Source: Pustulibacterium marinum (lineage in GTDB: Bacteria > Bacteroidota > Bacteroidia > Flavobacteriales > Flavobacteriaceae). From it: DNA of 64,000 bases. The stretch spans positions 62,001-126,000 of the forward strand of contig NZ_FPBK01000011.1 of assembly GCF_900116665.1 (NCBI RefSeq). Reading direction: 5' to 3'. Both the position numbers and the translations under genes were made by a program. This document shows positions 17,259-25,899 of the stretch, piece after piece. How positions within the stretch are numbered: the first letter of the stretch is position 1; each line of letters begins with the position of its first letter. Under the pieces are notes generated by a model. It worked only from the letters and a program-made list of their open reading frames with translations. It searched no databases and was not told the origin of the DNA.

Positions 17259-17289
17259 AAAAAACCGACCAGAAATGGTCGGTTTTTTT
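17259..17289 (+). terminator. Rho-independent terminator after the DUF5606 gene
   Basis: CCGACC (17265-17270) and GGTCGG (17277-17282), with loop AGAAAT, are flanked by A-run and T-run so that the stem extends by about six A-T pairs. It can serve the plus strand, and possibly the convergent response-regulator gene. Confidence 0.9.
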
Positions 17290-17346
17290 GTGAAACCTAA
17301 AAATTAAATCTATGAATTATGTCAGAATTCTGACGAACCACATGCA

Positions 17347-18489
17347 TTAAATCAACGTCATATCATTCTCTTCTTTTGGAGATCTACTATCCCAAATAAT
17401 TTCGGCTAGTTGAATCAACACTTTTATATTTTCTTTTATAGTTAAGTTTTGTTTTTCAGACTCTAATGATTGATTTACAGAATATTCTGCAATAATATTG
17501 GACATTTCTCTTTTGCCAAACTTTTGTTTTAAACGTAAATAAATTTCATAATCAAAGAACTTTTTACACGTGAATTTACGTTTGAATATACATGAAACCA
17601 ATTCACGTTTCATAATGGAGGTAGCACTCTTTACGTTGTTAAGTTTAACTCCAAGTGTTTTATAGCTCATAAGATTTATAATACTTGATAAACGTTCTTT
17701 TTGTACAGAGTTTTGGTAAAAAGAACTCACAATGTTTACATCAGAATTCTCAATTTCTGTAATCAATTCCTTGAAGTTGGAAAAATCCATCAACATTTCA
17801 GGATATGTAAAACCAACAAAATTAAGATCTTCAAATTCCGCCATGTACAACATTCCTAGTCGTATAGCTTCTGTTTTACCTACACTGGTTTTATAGTTAC
17901 AAATGGTGATGTGATTTTCTCTTCCTTTTCGTAACTGATAAAGAATATTGAGTGTATCGTCGGTGCTTCCGTCATTTATAAAACAAAGATGAAAACCAGA
18001 GTGGGTATCAATAAAATCAATAAAATTCTCATTAATCAAAATATCTTCTACATTGTGACAAGGAACTACCAAGCCTACACAAGATTTTTCTATGATGGTT
18101 GGAATTTTACTTCTTTTAACATTTTCCTTCGGACATCCTAGTATTTTTATTACCGCAGCACTTAATTCATCAATATTGATAGGTTTTCTTAAATACTCAT
18201 AAACACCCAATTTCAAAGAATCAATAATTAATTTTTCACTGGTATTACCGGATAAAACTAAAATAGGAATTTGATCTCCTTTTTGTTCTCGTATATATCG
18301 GATAATATCTAAACCACTAATAGTAGGCATGTTCATATCCACAATAACCAAATCTGGTAGAAAGGTTTCATACACTTTAATAGCTTCTACAGAGGAAACT
18401 AACGTTTTTATTTCGAAACCTAAGTTTGTAAGTTGTCTTTTGAGTGGATATAAAACTAATTGCTGGTCATCAATGGCTAAGATTTTCAT
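17347..18489 (-). CDS. Response regulator fused to a glycosyltransferase-2-like domain
   Basis: A 380-residue protein with an unusual order of domains. Residues 2-118 are a CheY-like receiver: acidic pair D7/D8, phospho-acceptor D51 in LVIVDMNMP, S80 in VLSGN, K102 in RKP. Residues about 138-370 resemble a DPM1/GtrB-type GT2 domain: GLVVPCHN (139-146), FINDGSTDDT (170-179), TSVGKTEAIRLGM (201-213), and FFDYEIYLRL (311-320) like the family's FD-E-L segment. Where active enzymes have a DxD (DADL), this one reads FTYPE (227-231), so catalysis is doubtful and a binding or signalling role is possible. There is no membrane segment and no adjacent histidine kinase, so it is an orphan regulator. Confidence 0.85.
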   Translation of the reverse strand: MKILAIDDQQLVLYPLKRQLTNLGFEIKTLVSSVEAIKVYETFLPDLVIVDMNMPTISGLDIIRYIREQKGDQIPILVLSGNTSEKLIIDSLKLGVYEYLRKPINIDELSAAVIKILGCPKENVKRSKIPTIIEKSCVGLVVPCHNVEDILINENFIDFIDTHSGFHLCFINDGSTDDTLNILYQLRKGRENHITICNYKTSVGKTEAIRLGMLYMAEFEDLNFVGFTYPEMLMDFSNFKELITEIENSDVNIVSSFYQNSVQKERLSSIINLMSYKTLGVKLNNVKSATSIMKRELVSCIFKRKFTCKKFFDYEIYLRLKQKFGKREMSNIIAEYSVNQSLESEKQNLTIKENIKVLIQLAEIIWDSRSPKEENDMTLI

Positions 18490-18650
18490 AACACCTGTGA
18501 TTTTTAGTTATTAAATCAATTTCATAGTACGAATGTACTCCGAATGCTTAAGAAAGAATCTTTAATTAGGTGTAACTGGCAATAACTGTAGTTGAATGTG
18601 AAATAAATATCGATAAGTGGAAAATACCGATTATCACGGAAAGTAGCGTA

Positions 18651-18691
18651 AATTCTAGTTTGATCTCAAAATATAAGACCAAACTAGAATT
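18651..18691 (-). terminator. Stem-loop after fabF, probable terminator
   Basis: AATTCTAGTTTG (18651-18662) and CAAACTAGAATT (18680-18691) form a perfect 12-bp stem around a 17-nt loop, 7 bp past the fabF stop. No strong T-run follows on the minus strand, so termination efficiency is uncertain. Confidence 0.55.
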
Positions 18692-18697
18692 AAATTT

Positions 18698-19936
18698 TTA
18701 TATGTTTTTGAACAAAACTGTAGAGTTGTGACCACCAAAACCAAAGGCATTGCTCATAGCAATGTTAATATCCTTTTCGTAGGCAGTATTGGTAACAATC
18801 TGCATTCCTTCAGGAATTCTATCATCTAGTTCGTCCACGTTGATGGTTGGAGGAACTATGTTATGGTTTATTGCTTTAATAGCAAGAATGGCTTCCACAG
18901 CTCCTGCAGCTCCCATTAAATGTCCAGTAATGGATTTTGTAGCACTAATATGAAGGTTTTTAGAGGCTCCAAACGTTTTATAAACGGCATTTAGTTCAGC
19001 AATATCACCAGCGTTCGTGGAAGTTGCATGCATATTCATATAGTCAACTTCTTCTGGAGAAATTCCAGCTTCTTCCAAAGCTAATGTCATGCATTTAGAA
19101 GCGCCCAATCCTTCAGGGTGTGGAGATGTCATATGGTATGCATCTGCCGTCATTGCAGTTCCTACAACTTCAGCATAAATTTTTGCTCCACGTGCAACGG
19201 CATGTTCATATTCTTCTAATAATAATGCTCCGGCACCTTCACCCATCACAAAACCATCGCGTTGCTTGTCGAATGGTCTACTTGCTTTGGTAGGATCATC
19301 ATTACGAGTAGACATTGCTTTTAAAGCAGCGAATCCGCCAATAGAACCTTGTGTAATTCCTGCTTCAGATCCTCCGGTAATAAATGCTTTTGCTTTTCCA
19401 AGTTTAATGTAATTTACGGCATCCATTATGGCAGTGTTAGAAGTAGCACATGCAGAAACTGGAGTATAATTAATGCCACGTAAACCAAATTTCATAGAAA
19501 CCATTCCACTAGCCATATTCACAAGCATTTTTGGAATGAAAAATGGGTTGAAACGTGGATTGTAATCTTTTGTAAAATAATTTTCTAACTCATCTTCAAA
19601 AGTACTCATACCTCCTTGTCCGCTTCCCCAGATAACGCCTATATCAAAAGGATCTATGGTAGAAAGGTCTAATCCTGAATCTTCTAAACATTGTGAAGCG
19701 GCGTATAAAGCATACTGTGTATACACATCACTTCTTTTAATTTCGTTTCTATCTAAATACTTGCCAGGTTCAAAGTCTTTGACTTCACAAGCAATTTGCG
19801 TTCTAAATTTTTCAGGATTAAAATGAGTGATTTTTCCGGCTCCACTTTTTCCGGCAACACTATTCTGCCAAAATTCTTCTGTGGTATTTCCAATGGGGGT
19901 AAGGGCACCAAGGCCTGTGACTACAACTCTTTTCAT
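18698..19936 (-). CDS. fabF: Beta-ketoacyl-ACP synthase II
   Basis: A 412-residue condensing enzyme of fatty-acid elongation. The Cys-His-His triad is intact: C163 in VSACATSN, H303 in NMHATSTNAGD, H339 in SITGHLMGAAG; the C-terminal NAFGFGGHNSTVLF is also typical. Length matches FabF. No acyl-carrier-protein gene or other fab gene is adjacent, so this may be a stand-alone or second KAS, for example in an aryl-polyene or membrane-adjustment pathway; the sequence alone reads as ordinary FabF. A -7-like TACTTTTG lies on the minus strand at 19988-19995. Confidence 0.94.
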   Translation of the reverse strand: MKRVVVTGLGALTPIGNTTEEFWQNSVAGKSGAGKITHFNPEKFRTQIACEVKDFEPGKYLDRNEIKRSDVYTQYALYAASQCLEDSGLDLSTIDPFDIGVIWGSGQGGMSTFEDELENYFTKDYNPRFNPFFIPKMLVNMASGMVSMKFGLRGINYTPVSACATSNTAIMDAVNYIKLGKAKAFITGGSEAGITQGSIGGFAALKAMSTRNDDPTKASRPFDKQRDGFVMGEGAGALLLEEYEHAVARGAKIYAEVVGTAMTADAYHMTSPHPEGLGASKCMTLALEEAGISPEEVDYMNMHATSTNAGDIAELNAVYKTFGASKNLHISATKSITGHLMGAAGAVEAILAIKAINHNIVPPTINVDELDDRIPEGMQIVTNTAYEKDINIAMSNAFGFGGHNSTVLFKNI

Positions 19937-19987
19937 TCTTGGATGAGTTTTGTAAACTATTTTGGTTTGTTATTTAGCTATTAGCTG

Positions 19988-19995
19988 CAAAAGTA
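19988..19995 (-). promoter_or_regulatory. Putative -7 element for fabF
   Basis: On the minus strand the bases read TACTTTTG, an exact TAnnTTTG match, 52 bp upstream of the fabF start. The -33 region 19 bp further up (CTGT) does not fit well. Confidence 0.3.
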
Positions 19996-20116
19996 ATCTT
20001 TTCTACTTCTTCTGACAGAGGATTAACATTTCAGTTATGAAATTTTACAGTTGAGGCGCTTTATTTTTCCATTAATGTAGCTCTTAAAGATGTTTGCATC
20101 ATAAATCAATCAAATT

Positions 20117-22270
20117 ATGAAACAGTTCATCTTTTTTACAGCATTGTTATTTTCAGTATGTGCACATGCACAAACTACTATTTCCGGTAAAGTCACAGAC
20201 CATAAAGGAATTCCTATTCCGGGAGCTAATGTTTTTTTAGTTGGAACTTATGATGGCACTTCAACAGATATAGATGGGAACTTTTCATTTTCCACTTCGG
20301 AAGAAGGATCACAAACATTGTCTATTTCGTTCATGGCTTTTGAAACTTACGAATTAAAGGAAGACGTAAGACAAATGAATCAACTTGAAGTAAAACTGAA
20401 GGAAGCTATCAATACATTAACAGGAGTTACTTTGACTGCCGGAACTTTTGAAGCGGGAGATAATGCAAAGGTTACTGCTTTGAATACTTTAGACATTGTA
20501 ACTACAGCTGGAGCGGTTGGCGACGTAGTTGGAGCATTACAAACCCTACCCGGAACTTCAACTGTGGCGGAGGATGGCCGACTTTTTGTTCGTGGAGGAG
20601 AAGCTGATGAAACTCAAATTTTTATAGATGGAATTCGTGTGTTTACACCGTATAATACATCGCCAAATAATTCTCCAACTCGTGGACGCTATTCACCATT
20701 TTTATTTAGCGGAACTAGTTTCTCTACGGGTGGTTATTCCGCAGAATATGGTGAAGCTTTGTCCAGTGTTTTATTGCTTAACACCATTAATGAACCGGAA
20801 GAAGAAGCCACAGATATTTCAATAATGTCCATTGGCGCTGGTTTAGGAAATACACAAATTTGGGGTGAAAATTCGTTGAGTGTGAATCTTTCATACATGA
20901 ATTTGGCGCCGTATTTAGAATTGTTCCCAGATAGAAACGAGTGGGAAAAACCATTTCAAGTTGCATCTGGTGAAGCAGTTTACAGGCATAAGCTGGATAA
21001 CGGACTTTTCAAATTTTATTCAGCTTTTGATTATACCAATTTTGCTGTTAACCAAAGAAATATCAATTATGAAGATAGAGTGAAATATGATATTACTAAT
21101 AAAAATTGGTATTCAAATTTCTCATACAAAGGTGCTTTGAAAAATGATTGGATTTTGTCTACAGGTGCTAGTTTATCACTCTCAAAAAATGACATGATGA
21201 TTATTGATGATGCTATAGATCAAACAGAAACGGCGTATCATTTAAAAATGAATTTGAAGAAAAAGTTCAATAGTCATATCAAACTAAATACTGGAATCGA
21301 ATATTTTTCATCTAATTATGAGCAAGATTTTCAAGATGAAAACAATTTTCAGTTTACGAGCGAAGTACAGAAAGAACTACCGGTTATTTTTGCCGAAACC
21401 GATATTTTCTTCACCAATAAACTAGCATTAAAAGCTGGATTGAGAACTTCCTATGATGGTGTTTCAGATAAAATTTTGGTATCTCCAAGAACTTCGTTGG
21501 CTTACAAAACCGGTAAAAATGATCAAGTTTCTTTTGCATACGGAAATTTCTATCAAACTGCGGCAAATAGTTATTTGCAATATGCAGAAAACTTAAAACC
21601 ACAGCAGGCACAACATTATATTTTAAACTATCAATATACATTCGATGGGAGAATTTTTAGAGCGGAAACCTATTATAAAAAGTATGATGATTTAGTGAAG
21701 TTTGATGGATTATATCCAGAATATGGAAGTGATTTTAGTAACAATGGTGCTGGTTATGCTACGGGGCTTGATGTTTTTTGGAGAGACGAAAAAACCTTTA
21801 AAAATGTAGATTACTGGGTGAGTTACTCATATTTAGATACCAAAAGGGATTTCAGGAATTACGAAGCGGAAGTGATGCCAAATTTTGCTGCGAACCATAA
21901 TTTTTCTTTGGTTACCAAATATTGGATTAACGATTTAAAAAGTCAATTTGGATTTACGTATTCGTTTACTTCCGGTAGACCTTATGATGATAGAAATACA
22001 ACTGAATTTATGAATGCCAAAACAAAATCATATAACAATATTGGATTGAATTGGGCATACTTGGTGAGTCAACAACAAATATTATTTGTGTCGGTAACCA
22101 ATCCATTAGGGTTTAAAAATATTAGCGGATATCAATATGCTGACGCTCCAAATTCTAATGGATTTTATGACAGGCAAGCCGTTCGTCCAAATGCAGATTC
22201 TTTTGTTTTTGTTGGATTCTTCTGGACCATCAGTTCAAATAAGAACCGTAATCAATTGGATAATTTATAA
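20117..22270 (+). CDS. TonB-dependent outer-membrane receptor with N-terminal carboxypeptidase-regulatory-like domain
   Basis: A 717-residue outer-membrane protein. A signal peptide (MKQFIFFTALLFSVCAHAQ) is followed by a CarboxypepD_reg-like beta-sandwich (TTISGKVTDHKGIPIPGANV, about 20-100), a plug domain (DVVGALQTLPGTSTVAEDGRLFVRGGEADETQIFIDGIRV, about 130-215), and a beta-barrel of alternating strands to the end. It has neither a SusD partner nor TonB genes nearby, so the ligand is unknown; the short barrel fits receptors for small ligands or metal complexes better than large SusC proteins. The last 6 bp overlap the convergent bestrophin gene. Confidence 0.93.
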   Translation: MKQFIFFTALLFSVCAHAQTTISGKVTDHKGIPIPGANVFLVGTYDGTSTDIDGNFSFSTSEEGSQTLSISFMAFETYELKEDVRQMNQLEVKLKEAINTLTGVTLTAGTFEAGDNAKVTALNTLDIVTTAGAVGDVVGALQTLPGTSTVAEDGRLFVRGGEADETQIFIDGIRVFTPYNTSPNNSPTRGRYSPFLFSGTSFSTGGYSAEYGEALSSVLLLNTINEPEEEATDISIMSIGAGLGNTQIWGENSLSVNLSYMNLAPYLELFPDRNEWEKPFQVASGEAVYRHKLDNGLFKFYSAFDYTNFAVNQRNINYEDRVKYDITNKNWYSNFSYKGALKNDWILSTGASLSLSKNDMMIIDDAIDQTETAYHLKMNLKKKFNSHIKLNTGIEYFSSNYEQDFQDENNFQFTSEVQKELPVIFAETDIFFTNKLALKAGLRTSYDGVSDKILVSPRTSLAYKTGKNDQVSFAYGNFYQTAANSYLQYAENLKPQQAQHYILNYQYTFDGRIFRAETYYKKYDDLVKFDGLYPEYGSDFSNNGAGYATGLDVFWRDEKTFKNVDYWVSYSYLDTKRDFRNYEAEVMPNFAANHNFSLVTKYWINDLKSQFGFTYSFTSGRPYDDRNTTEFMNAKTKSYNNIGLNWAYLVSQQQILFVSVTNPLGFKNISGYQYADAPNSNGFYDRQAVRPNADSFVFVGFFWTISSNKNRNQLDNL

Positions 22271-23128
22271 AATTTCACCCACATGTTTTTTAATATTGGA
22301 AGCTATTTTTCTGGTAGGAAGATCATTTGGGTCATCACCAAACGGATCTTCAATCTCTTCAGCAATTAATTCTAAACTTGCCAATACATAAAATATAAAT
22401 ACAACCACCGGAATTACGTAATAACCCAAACTAAAAACATATCCAAAGGGCAATGTCATCACATAGAAGAATATAAATTTCTTAATGAAAGAACTGTAAG
22501 AGAAGGGGATAGGCGTGTTTTTAATACGTTCGCAGGCGCCACAAATATCAGTAAAACTTTGTAGTTCTGCATTGAGTACAATGAGTTGGTCACCCGTTAT
22601 TTTTTGTTGTTTGTACAATTCGTTTGTTTTCTGAAAAAGACTTCTTGCCACTTGATTGGGCCTATGATGATCATGATTTATTGGAATAGTATATTCTTCA
22701 TCTAACTGATGACTGGTGGTTTCATCATTCAAATGTTTTTGTAAGATTGAGGCGTAAACAGGAATAGCAACTCTAAAAAATTTTCGATCCTGTTCTTCCT
22801 GCAACATTCCAGAAATTTTAATAGCCAAATTTCTGCTGTTGTTTACCAAAGCTCCCCAGTGTTTTCGGCCTTCCCACCAACGATCATAGGCAGTGTTGGT
22901 TCTAAATACAAGTAGCAAAGAAATTACAAAGCTTAGAATACTGTGCATAATGGTAATATTCTTCACATGACTATTTTCACTAAGCTTCCAATATTCGATT
23001 TCTAAAAAAGCCACCAGTAGTGAATAAATGGCAATTACGGCCATTAATGGTAAAAGTTTTCGAAATGTATCAGCTTTGTGAAACCTAAAAATAAATGCGA
23101 GCCAATCTTTTGGGTTGTATGAAATCAT
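22265..23128 (-). CDS. Bestrophin-family channel protein (UPF0187)
   Basis: A 287-residue inner-membrane protein of the bacterial bestrophin family, pentameric channels for anions or cations depending on the member. The key family text NTAYDRWWEGRKHWGALVNNSRNLA is near residues 79-103; hydrophobic segments lie near 28-45, 64-78 and 213-250 (FIFFYVMTLPFGYVFSLGYYVIPVVVFIFYVLASLELI), and the C-terminus has EEIEDPFGDDPNDLP, the acidic stretch conserved in bestrophins. No partner gene is evident, and the 3' end overlaps the TonB receptor gene. Confidence 0.93.
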   Translation of the reverse strand: MISYNPKDWLAFIFRFHKADTFRKLLPLMAVIAIYSLLVAFLEIEYWKLSENSHVKNITIMHSILSFVISLLLVFRTNTAYDRWWEGRKHWGALVNNSRNLAIKISGMLQEEQDRKFFRVAIPVYASILQKHLNDETTSHQLDEEYTIPINHDHHRPNQVARSLFQKTNELYKQQKITGDQLIVLNAELQSFTDICGACERIKNTPIPFSYSSFIKKFIFFYVMTLPFGYVFSLGYYVIPVVVFIFYVLASLELIAEEIEDPFGDDPNDLPTRKIASNIKKHVGEIL

Positions 23129-23280
23129 TGAAGAAAAATTAGTCTACTAAAGAACGTGAATATTCGGTAGCTATCCAAGTTTTACAATTCAGTATTGAAA
23201 ACTTACAACTCGGTAGTTCTCTTTTTCATATAAGATGATGCCGTGGTAAGTTTACAGTGTCATTAAAAAATAGAACAGTT

Positions 23281-23898
23281 ATGAAATTACTTTTTACTTT
23301 ATGTTTTGCCTTTGTATCCGTTATCGGATTTTCTCAATCTTATGAAAAAGGAATGGAAAAAGCCTTCGCACTTTGGCAAGAAGGAAAAGCTACAGAAGCA
23401 TCAAATATGTTTGAACGCATTAGCGCAGTGGAAACAGAAAATTGGATTCCGCTATATTACGTAGCTTATGTAAATATTATTGATGCTTTTTCTGAAAAAG
23501 ATAAAACGCGGTTACAATTAAAATTAGACAAGGCAAAAACGAGTTTGGAAAAAGCAAAACAATTGTCACCAGATAACGTAGAGATACTGATTATGGAAGC
23601 AATGCATAACACCGCTTGGATAGCTTTTGATGGAGCTACCTATGGTATGAAATACGGAGCTGTAAACACAGCCATTTATCAAAAAGCAACAGCAATGGCT
23701 CCAGAAAATCCTAGAGTAGCTTTGTCCTCAGCAGAATGGAATATGGGAATGGCTCAATATTTTGGAAAGGATACAGCTCCCTATTGTAAAGATATTGAGA
23801 AGGCATTGGAACTTTTTACTACCTTTAAAAACGAAACTCCTTTTTACCCAAGTTGGGGAGAAGGCAGAGCAAAAGAAGTATTAGCATCTTGTAAATAA
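23281..23898 (+). CDS. Secreted TPR-like protein heading the LytS/LytTR operon
   Basis: A 205-residue exported protein. The signal peptide is MKLLFTLCFAFVSVIGFSQS; the mature part is helical with tetratricopeptide-like text (AFALWQEGKATEASNMFERI, LEKAKQLSPDNVEILIMEAMHN, ATAMAPENPRVALSSAEW). A GTG at 23257 is in frame, but ATG at 23281 gives the signal peptide. It lies 3 bp before the histidine-kinase gene, so it probably belongs to the same transcript. It might serve as a periplasmic accessory of that sensor, which is inference from position only. Confidence 0.8.
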   Translation: MKLLFTLCFAFVSVIGFSQSYEKGMEKAFALWQEGKATEASNMFERISAVETENWIPLYYVAYVNIIDAFSEKDKTRLQLKLDKAKTSLEKAKQLSPDNVEILIMEAMHNTAWIAFDGATYGMKYGAVNTAIYQKATAMAPENPRVALSSAEWNMGMAQYFGKDTAPYCKDIEKALELFTTFKNETPFYPSWGEGRAKEVLASCK

Positions 23899-23901
23899 AT
23901 C

Positions 23902-25248
23902 ATGAATTTAAAGAAAATCATAAAAACATTCTTCATTGGACTAGCTATTGGCTTGGTTGTAACAGTAATTGTTATACTTATTCAGTTGGCCAATGGTTCA
24001 GACATAGAATTTAACAGAGAACTCTATAAATCTATAGGATACGGACTCATTTTTTCTGAAGTACTATTATTCGTCAATGGTTATTATTATGATTTTCTCA
24101 ATAGAAAGTTTTCTAACAGTACTATAAAGCCGGTTTTTAGAATTTTAATTGGAGTATTTGGCGGAATTACGCTAACCATGATTGCGGTGTTCCTTATTCG
24201 AATGGGAATTATCATGGGGATAGAAGGCTACAGTTGGAGTACTTTTATCAATAGTGAATCTACTTCAGATTATATATTGAGTTTAATTGTAACTGCTTTT
24301 GTGACTATTATTTATCATGCGATTTATTTTTATAAGGAGCTTCAAAAAACGAAATTAAAAGAGCAAAAAATAATAGCGACCACGGCATCGGCGCAGTTTG
24401 ATGCTTTGAAGAATCAATTAGATCCACATTTTTTGTTCAATAGTTTGAATGTATTAACCAGTTTAATAGAAGAAAATCCGTATGCTGCGCAGAAGTTTAC
24501 TACTTCATTATCTAAAGTATATAGATATGTGTTAGAACAGAAAAATAAAGAATTGGTACCGGTAGATGAAGAGCTCAAATTTGCCAGAACTTTTGTAAAT
24601 CTTTTAAAAATGCGTTTCGAAGACAGTATTGTTTTTGATATTCCGGATCAAGCTAGCAATCCGGAAGCAAAAGTAGTTCCGCTTTCATTACAGTTATTAC
24701 TCGAGAATGCTGTAAAACATAACATGGTTACGCCACAAAAACCACTGCATGTGAAAATTTTTGAGAAAGATGGAAATCTTGTGGTAAGTAACAACTTGCA
24801 ACCCAAAGCAGTTGTAAAAAAGAGTAGTGGAGTTGGTCTTAGAAATATTCAGCAACGCTACGCAATTTTAACGAAAAGAGCAGTGGTTATAGGAAAGTCT
24901 GAAACAGAATTTCAGGTTGAAGTTCCAATGCTTACCAAACAAATTTCAAACGTCATGAAAACATCAGAAATAACAGAAAATAATGCGTACGTAAAGGCGC
25001 GTAAAAGAGTAGAAGACTTGAAGGATTTCTACACAAGCTTGGCCGCTTATTGTATAGTAATTCCATTTTTAGTATTTATAAATCTAACAAGATCTAACGG
25101 ATTTCACTGGTTTTGGTTTCCGGCAGCAGGTTGGGGAATGGGCTTAGCTTTTCAAGCTTTTAAAGTCTATGGTCCCGGCGGAAATTGGGAAGAAAGAAAA
25201 ATTAGAGAATACATGGAACAAGACAAAAAATCATCTAACTGGAAATAA
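23902..25248 (+). CDS. LytS-type sensor histidine kinase with C-terminal 2TM domain
   Basis: A 448-residue membrane kinase. Four hydrophobic segments occupy about 8-30, 45-64, 80-106 and 124-143; a His_kinase domain starts at LDPHFLFNSLNVLTSL with phospho-accepting H176; the ATP-binding domain has the N-box ENAVKHN (268-274) and the glycine box SSGVGLRNIQQRY (308-320). Unusually, a complete 2TM domain (about 360-447: NAYVKARKRVEDLKDFY, two hydrophobic helices, GGNWEERKIREYME) follows the ATPase domain. The same domain occurs alone in the next two genes. The cognate regulator is probably the LytTR protein at 25900-26655. Confidence 0.93.
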   Translation: MNLKKIIKTFFIGLAIGLVVTVIVILIQLANGSDIEFNRELYKSIGYGLIFSEVLLFVNGYYYDFLNRKFSNSTIKPVFRILIGVFGGITLTMIAVFLIRMGIIMGIEGYSWSTFINSESTSDYILSLIVTAFVTIIYHAIYFYKELQKTKLKEQKIIATTASAQFDALKNQLDPHFLFNSLNVLTSLIEENPYAAQKFTTSLSKVYRYVLEQKNKELVPVDEELKFARTFVNLLKMRFEDSIVFDIPDQASNPEAKVVPLSLQLLLENAVKHNMVTPQKPLHVKIFEKDGNLVVSNNLQPKAVVKKSSGVGLRNIQQRYAILTKRAVVIGKSETEFQVEVPMLTKQISNVMKTSEITENNAYVKARKRVEDLKDFYTSLAAYCIVIPFLVFINLTRSNGFHWFWFPAAGWGMGLAFQAFKVYGPGGNWEERKIREYMEQDKKSSNWK

Positions 25249-25256
25249 ATTATATT

Positions 25257-25559
25257 ATGGAAAATTATAACGAACAAGAAGCATATTACCAAGCTAAAAA
25301 GAAGGTAGAAGAGTTAAAAGGATTTTATTGGAATGTATTTACCTATATTATGGTCATTCCGTTTTTAATCTTTATCAATTACATGACCTATTGGGATTTT
25401 AAATGGTTTTGGTTCCCAATGTTTGGTTGGGGTATAGGATTAACATTTCATGCACTTTCCGTTTTTTACAAAGGAAAATATTTTGGTAAAGAATGGGAAA
25501 GAAGAAAAATGGAAGAATTTATGAACGAAGAAAAAAATAATAGCCGTCAATATGAATAA
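25257..25559 (+). CDS. 2TM-domain membrane protein, copy 1
   Basis: A 100-residue protein that is just one 2TM domain: EAYYQAKKKVEELKGFYWNV, a first membrane helix (VFTYIMVIPFLIFINYM), aromatic WDFKWFWFPMFGWGIGL as the second, and EWERRKMEEFMNEE at the end. It is clearly homologous to the C-terminus of the kinase upstream, sharing WFWFP-WG-GL. It lies 8 bp after the kinase stop and overlaps the next gene by 8 bp. Its role is unknown; it may associate with the kinase through the shared domain. Confidence 0.9.
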   Translation: MENYNEQEAYYQAKKKVEELKGFYWNVFTYIMVIPFLIFINYMTYWDFKWFWFPMFGWGIGLTFHALSVFYKGKYFGKEWERRKMEEFMNEEKNNSRQYE

Positions 25560-25875
25560 TCTAGATAACAATTACGAAGCAAACGAGGCATACGCAAGAG
25601 CAAAAACACGTGTTCAAAAAATCAAAGGGTTTTACTCCCATTTAGCAGCTTATGTGATAGTGAATATTTTTATCATTACCGTAATTTGCATTAATAGAAG
25701 AGGGCTTGAATCTTTGTTGGAATTTAATACTTGGTCTACAGCTTTTTTCTGGGGAATTGGAGTGGCTTTTCACGCATTTGGAGTATTTGGTAAGCACATG
25801 TTGTTCAATAAAGATTGGGAAGACCGAAAGATGAAAGAATTCCTAGACGAAGAAAATAAACAAAACTGGAAGTAA
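25552..25875 (+). CDS. 2TM-domain membrane protein, copy 2
   Basis: A 107-residue 2TM-domain protein: EAYARAKTRVQKIKGFYSHL, helix AAYVIVNIFIITVICI, helix WSTAFFWGIGVAFHAFGVFG, and DWEDRKMKEFLDEENK. It is the more divergent of the three 2TM domains in the operon: the WFWFP element is replaced by STAFFW. The 8-bp overlap with the preceding gene suggests translational coupling. It is followed by the LytTR regulator after 24 bp. Confidence 0.9.
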   Translation: MNNLDNNYEANEAYARAKTRVQKIKGFYSHLAAYVIVNIFIITVICINRRGLESLLEFNTWSTAFFWGIGVAFHAFGVFGKHMLFNKDWEDRKMKEFLDEENKQNWK

Positions 25876-25899
25876 ATTAACCACTACAAAAACTCATCA

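Noticed and set aside
20117-22270. SusC-type glycan uptake receptor
   Set aside because: The barrel is shorter than SusC proteins and no SusD-like lipoprotein gene is adjacent.
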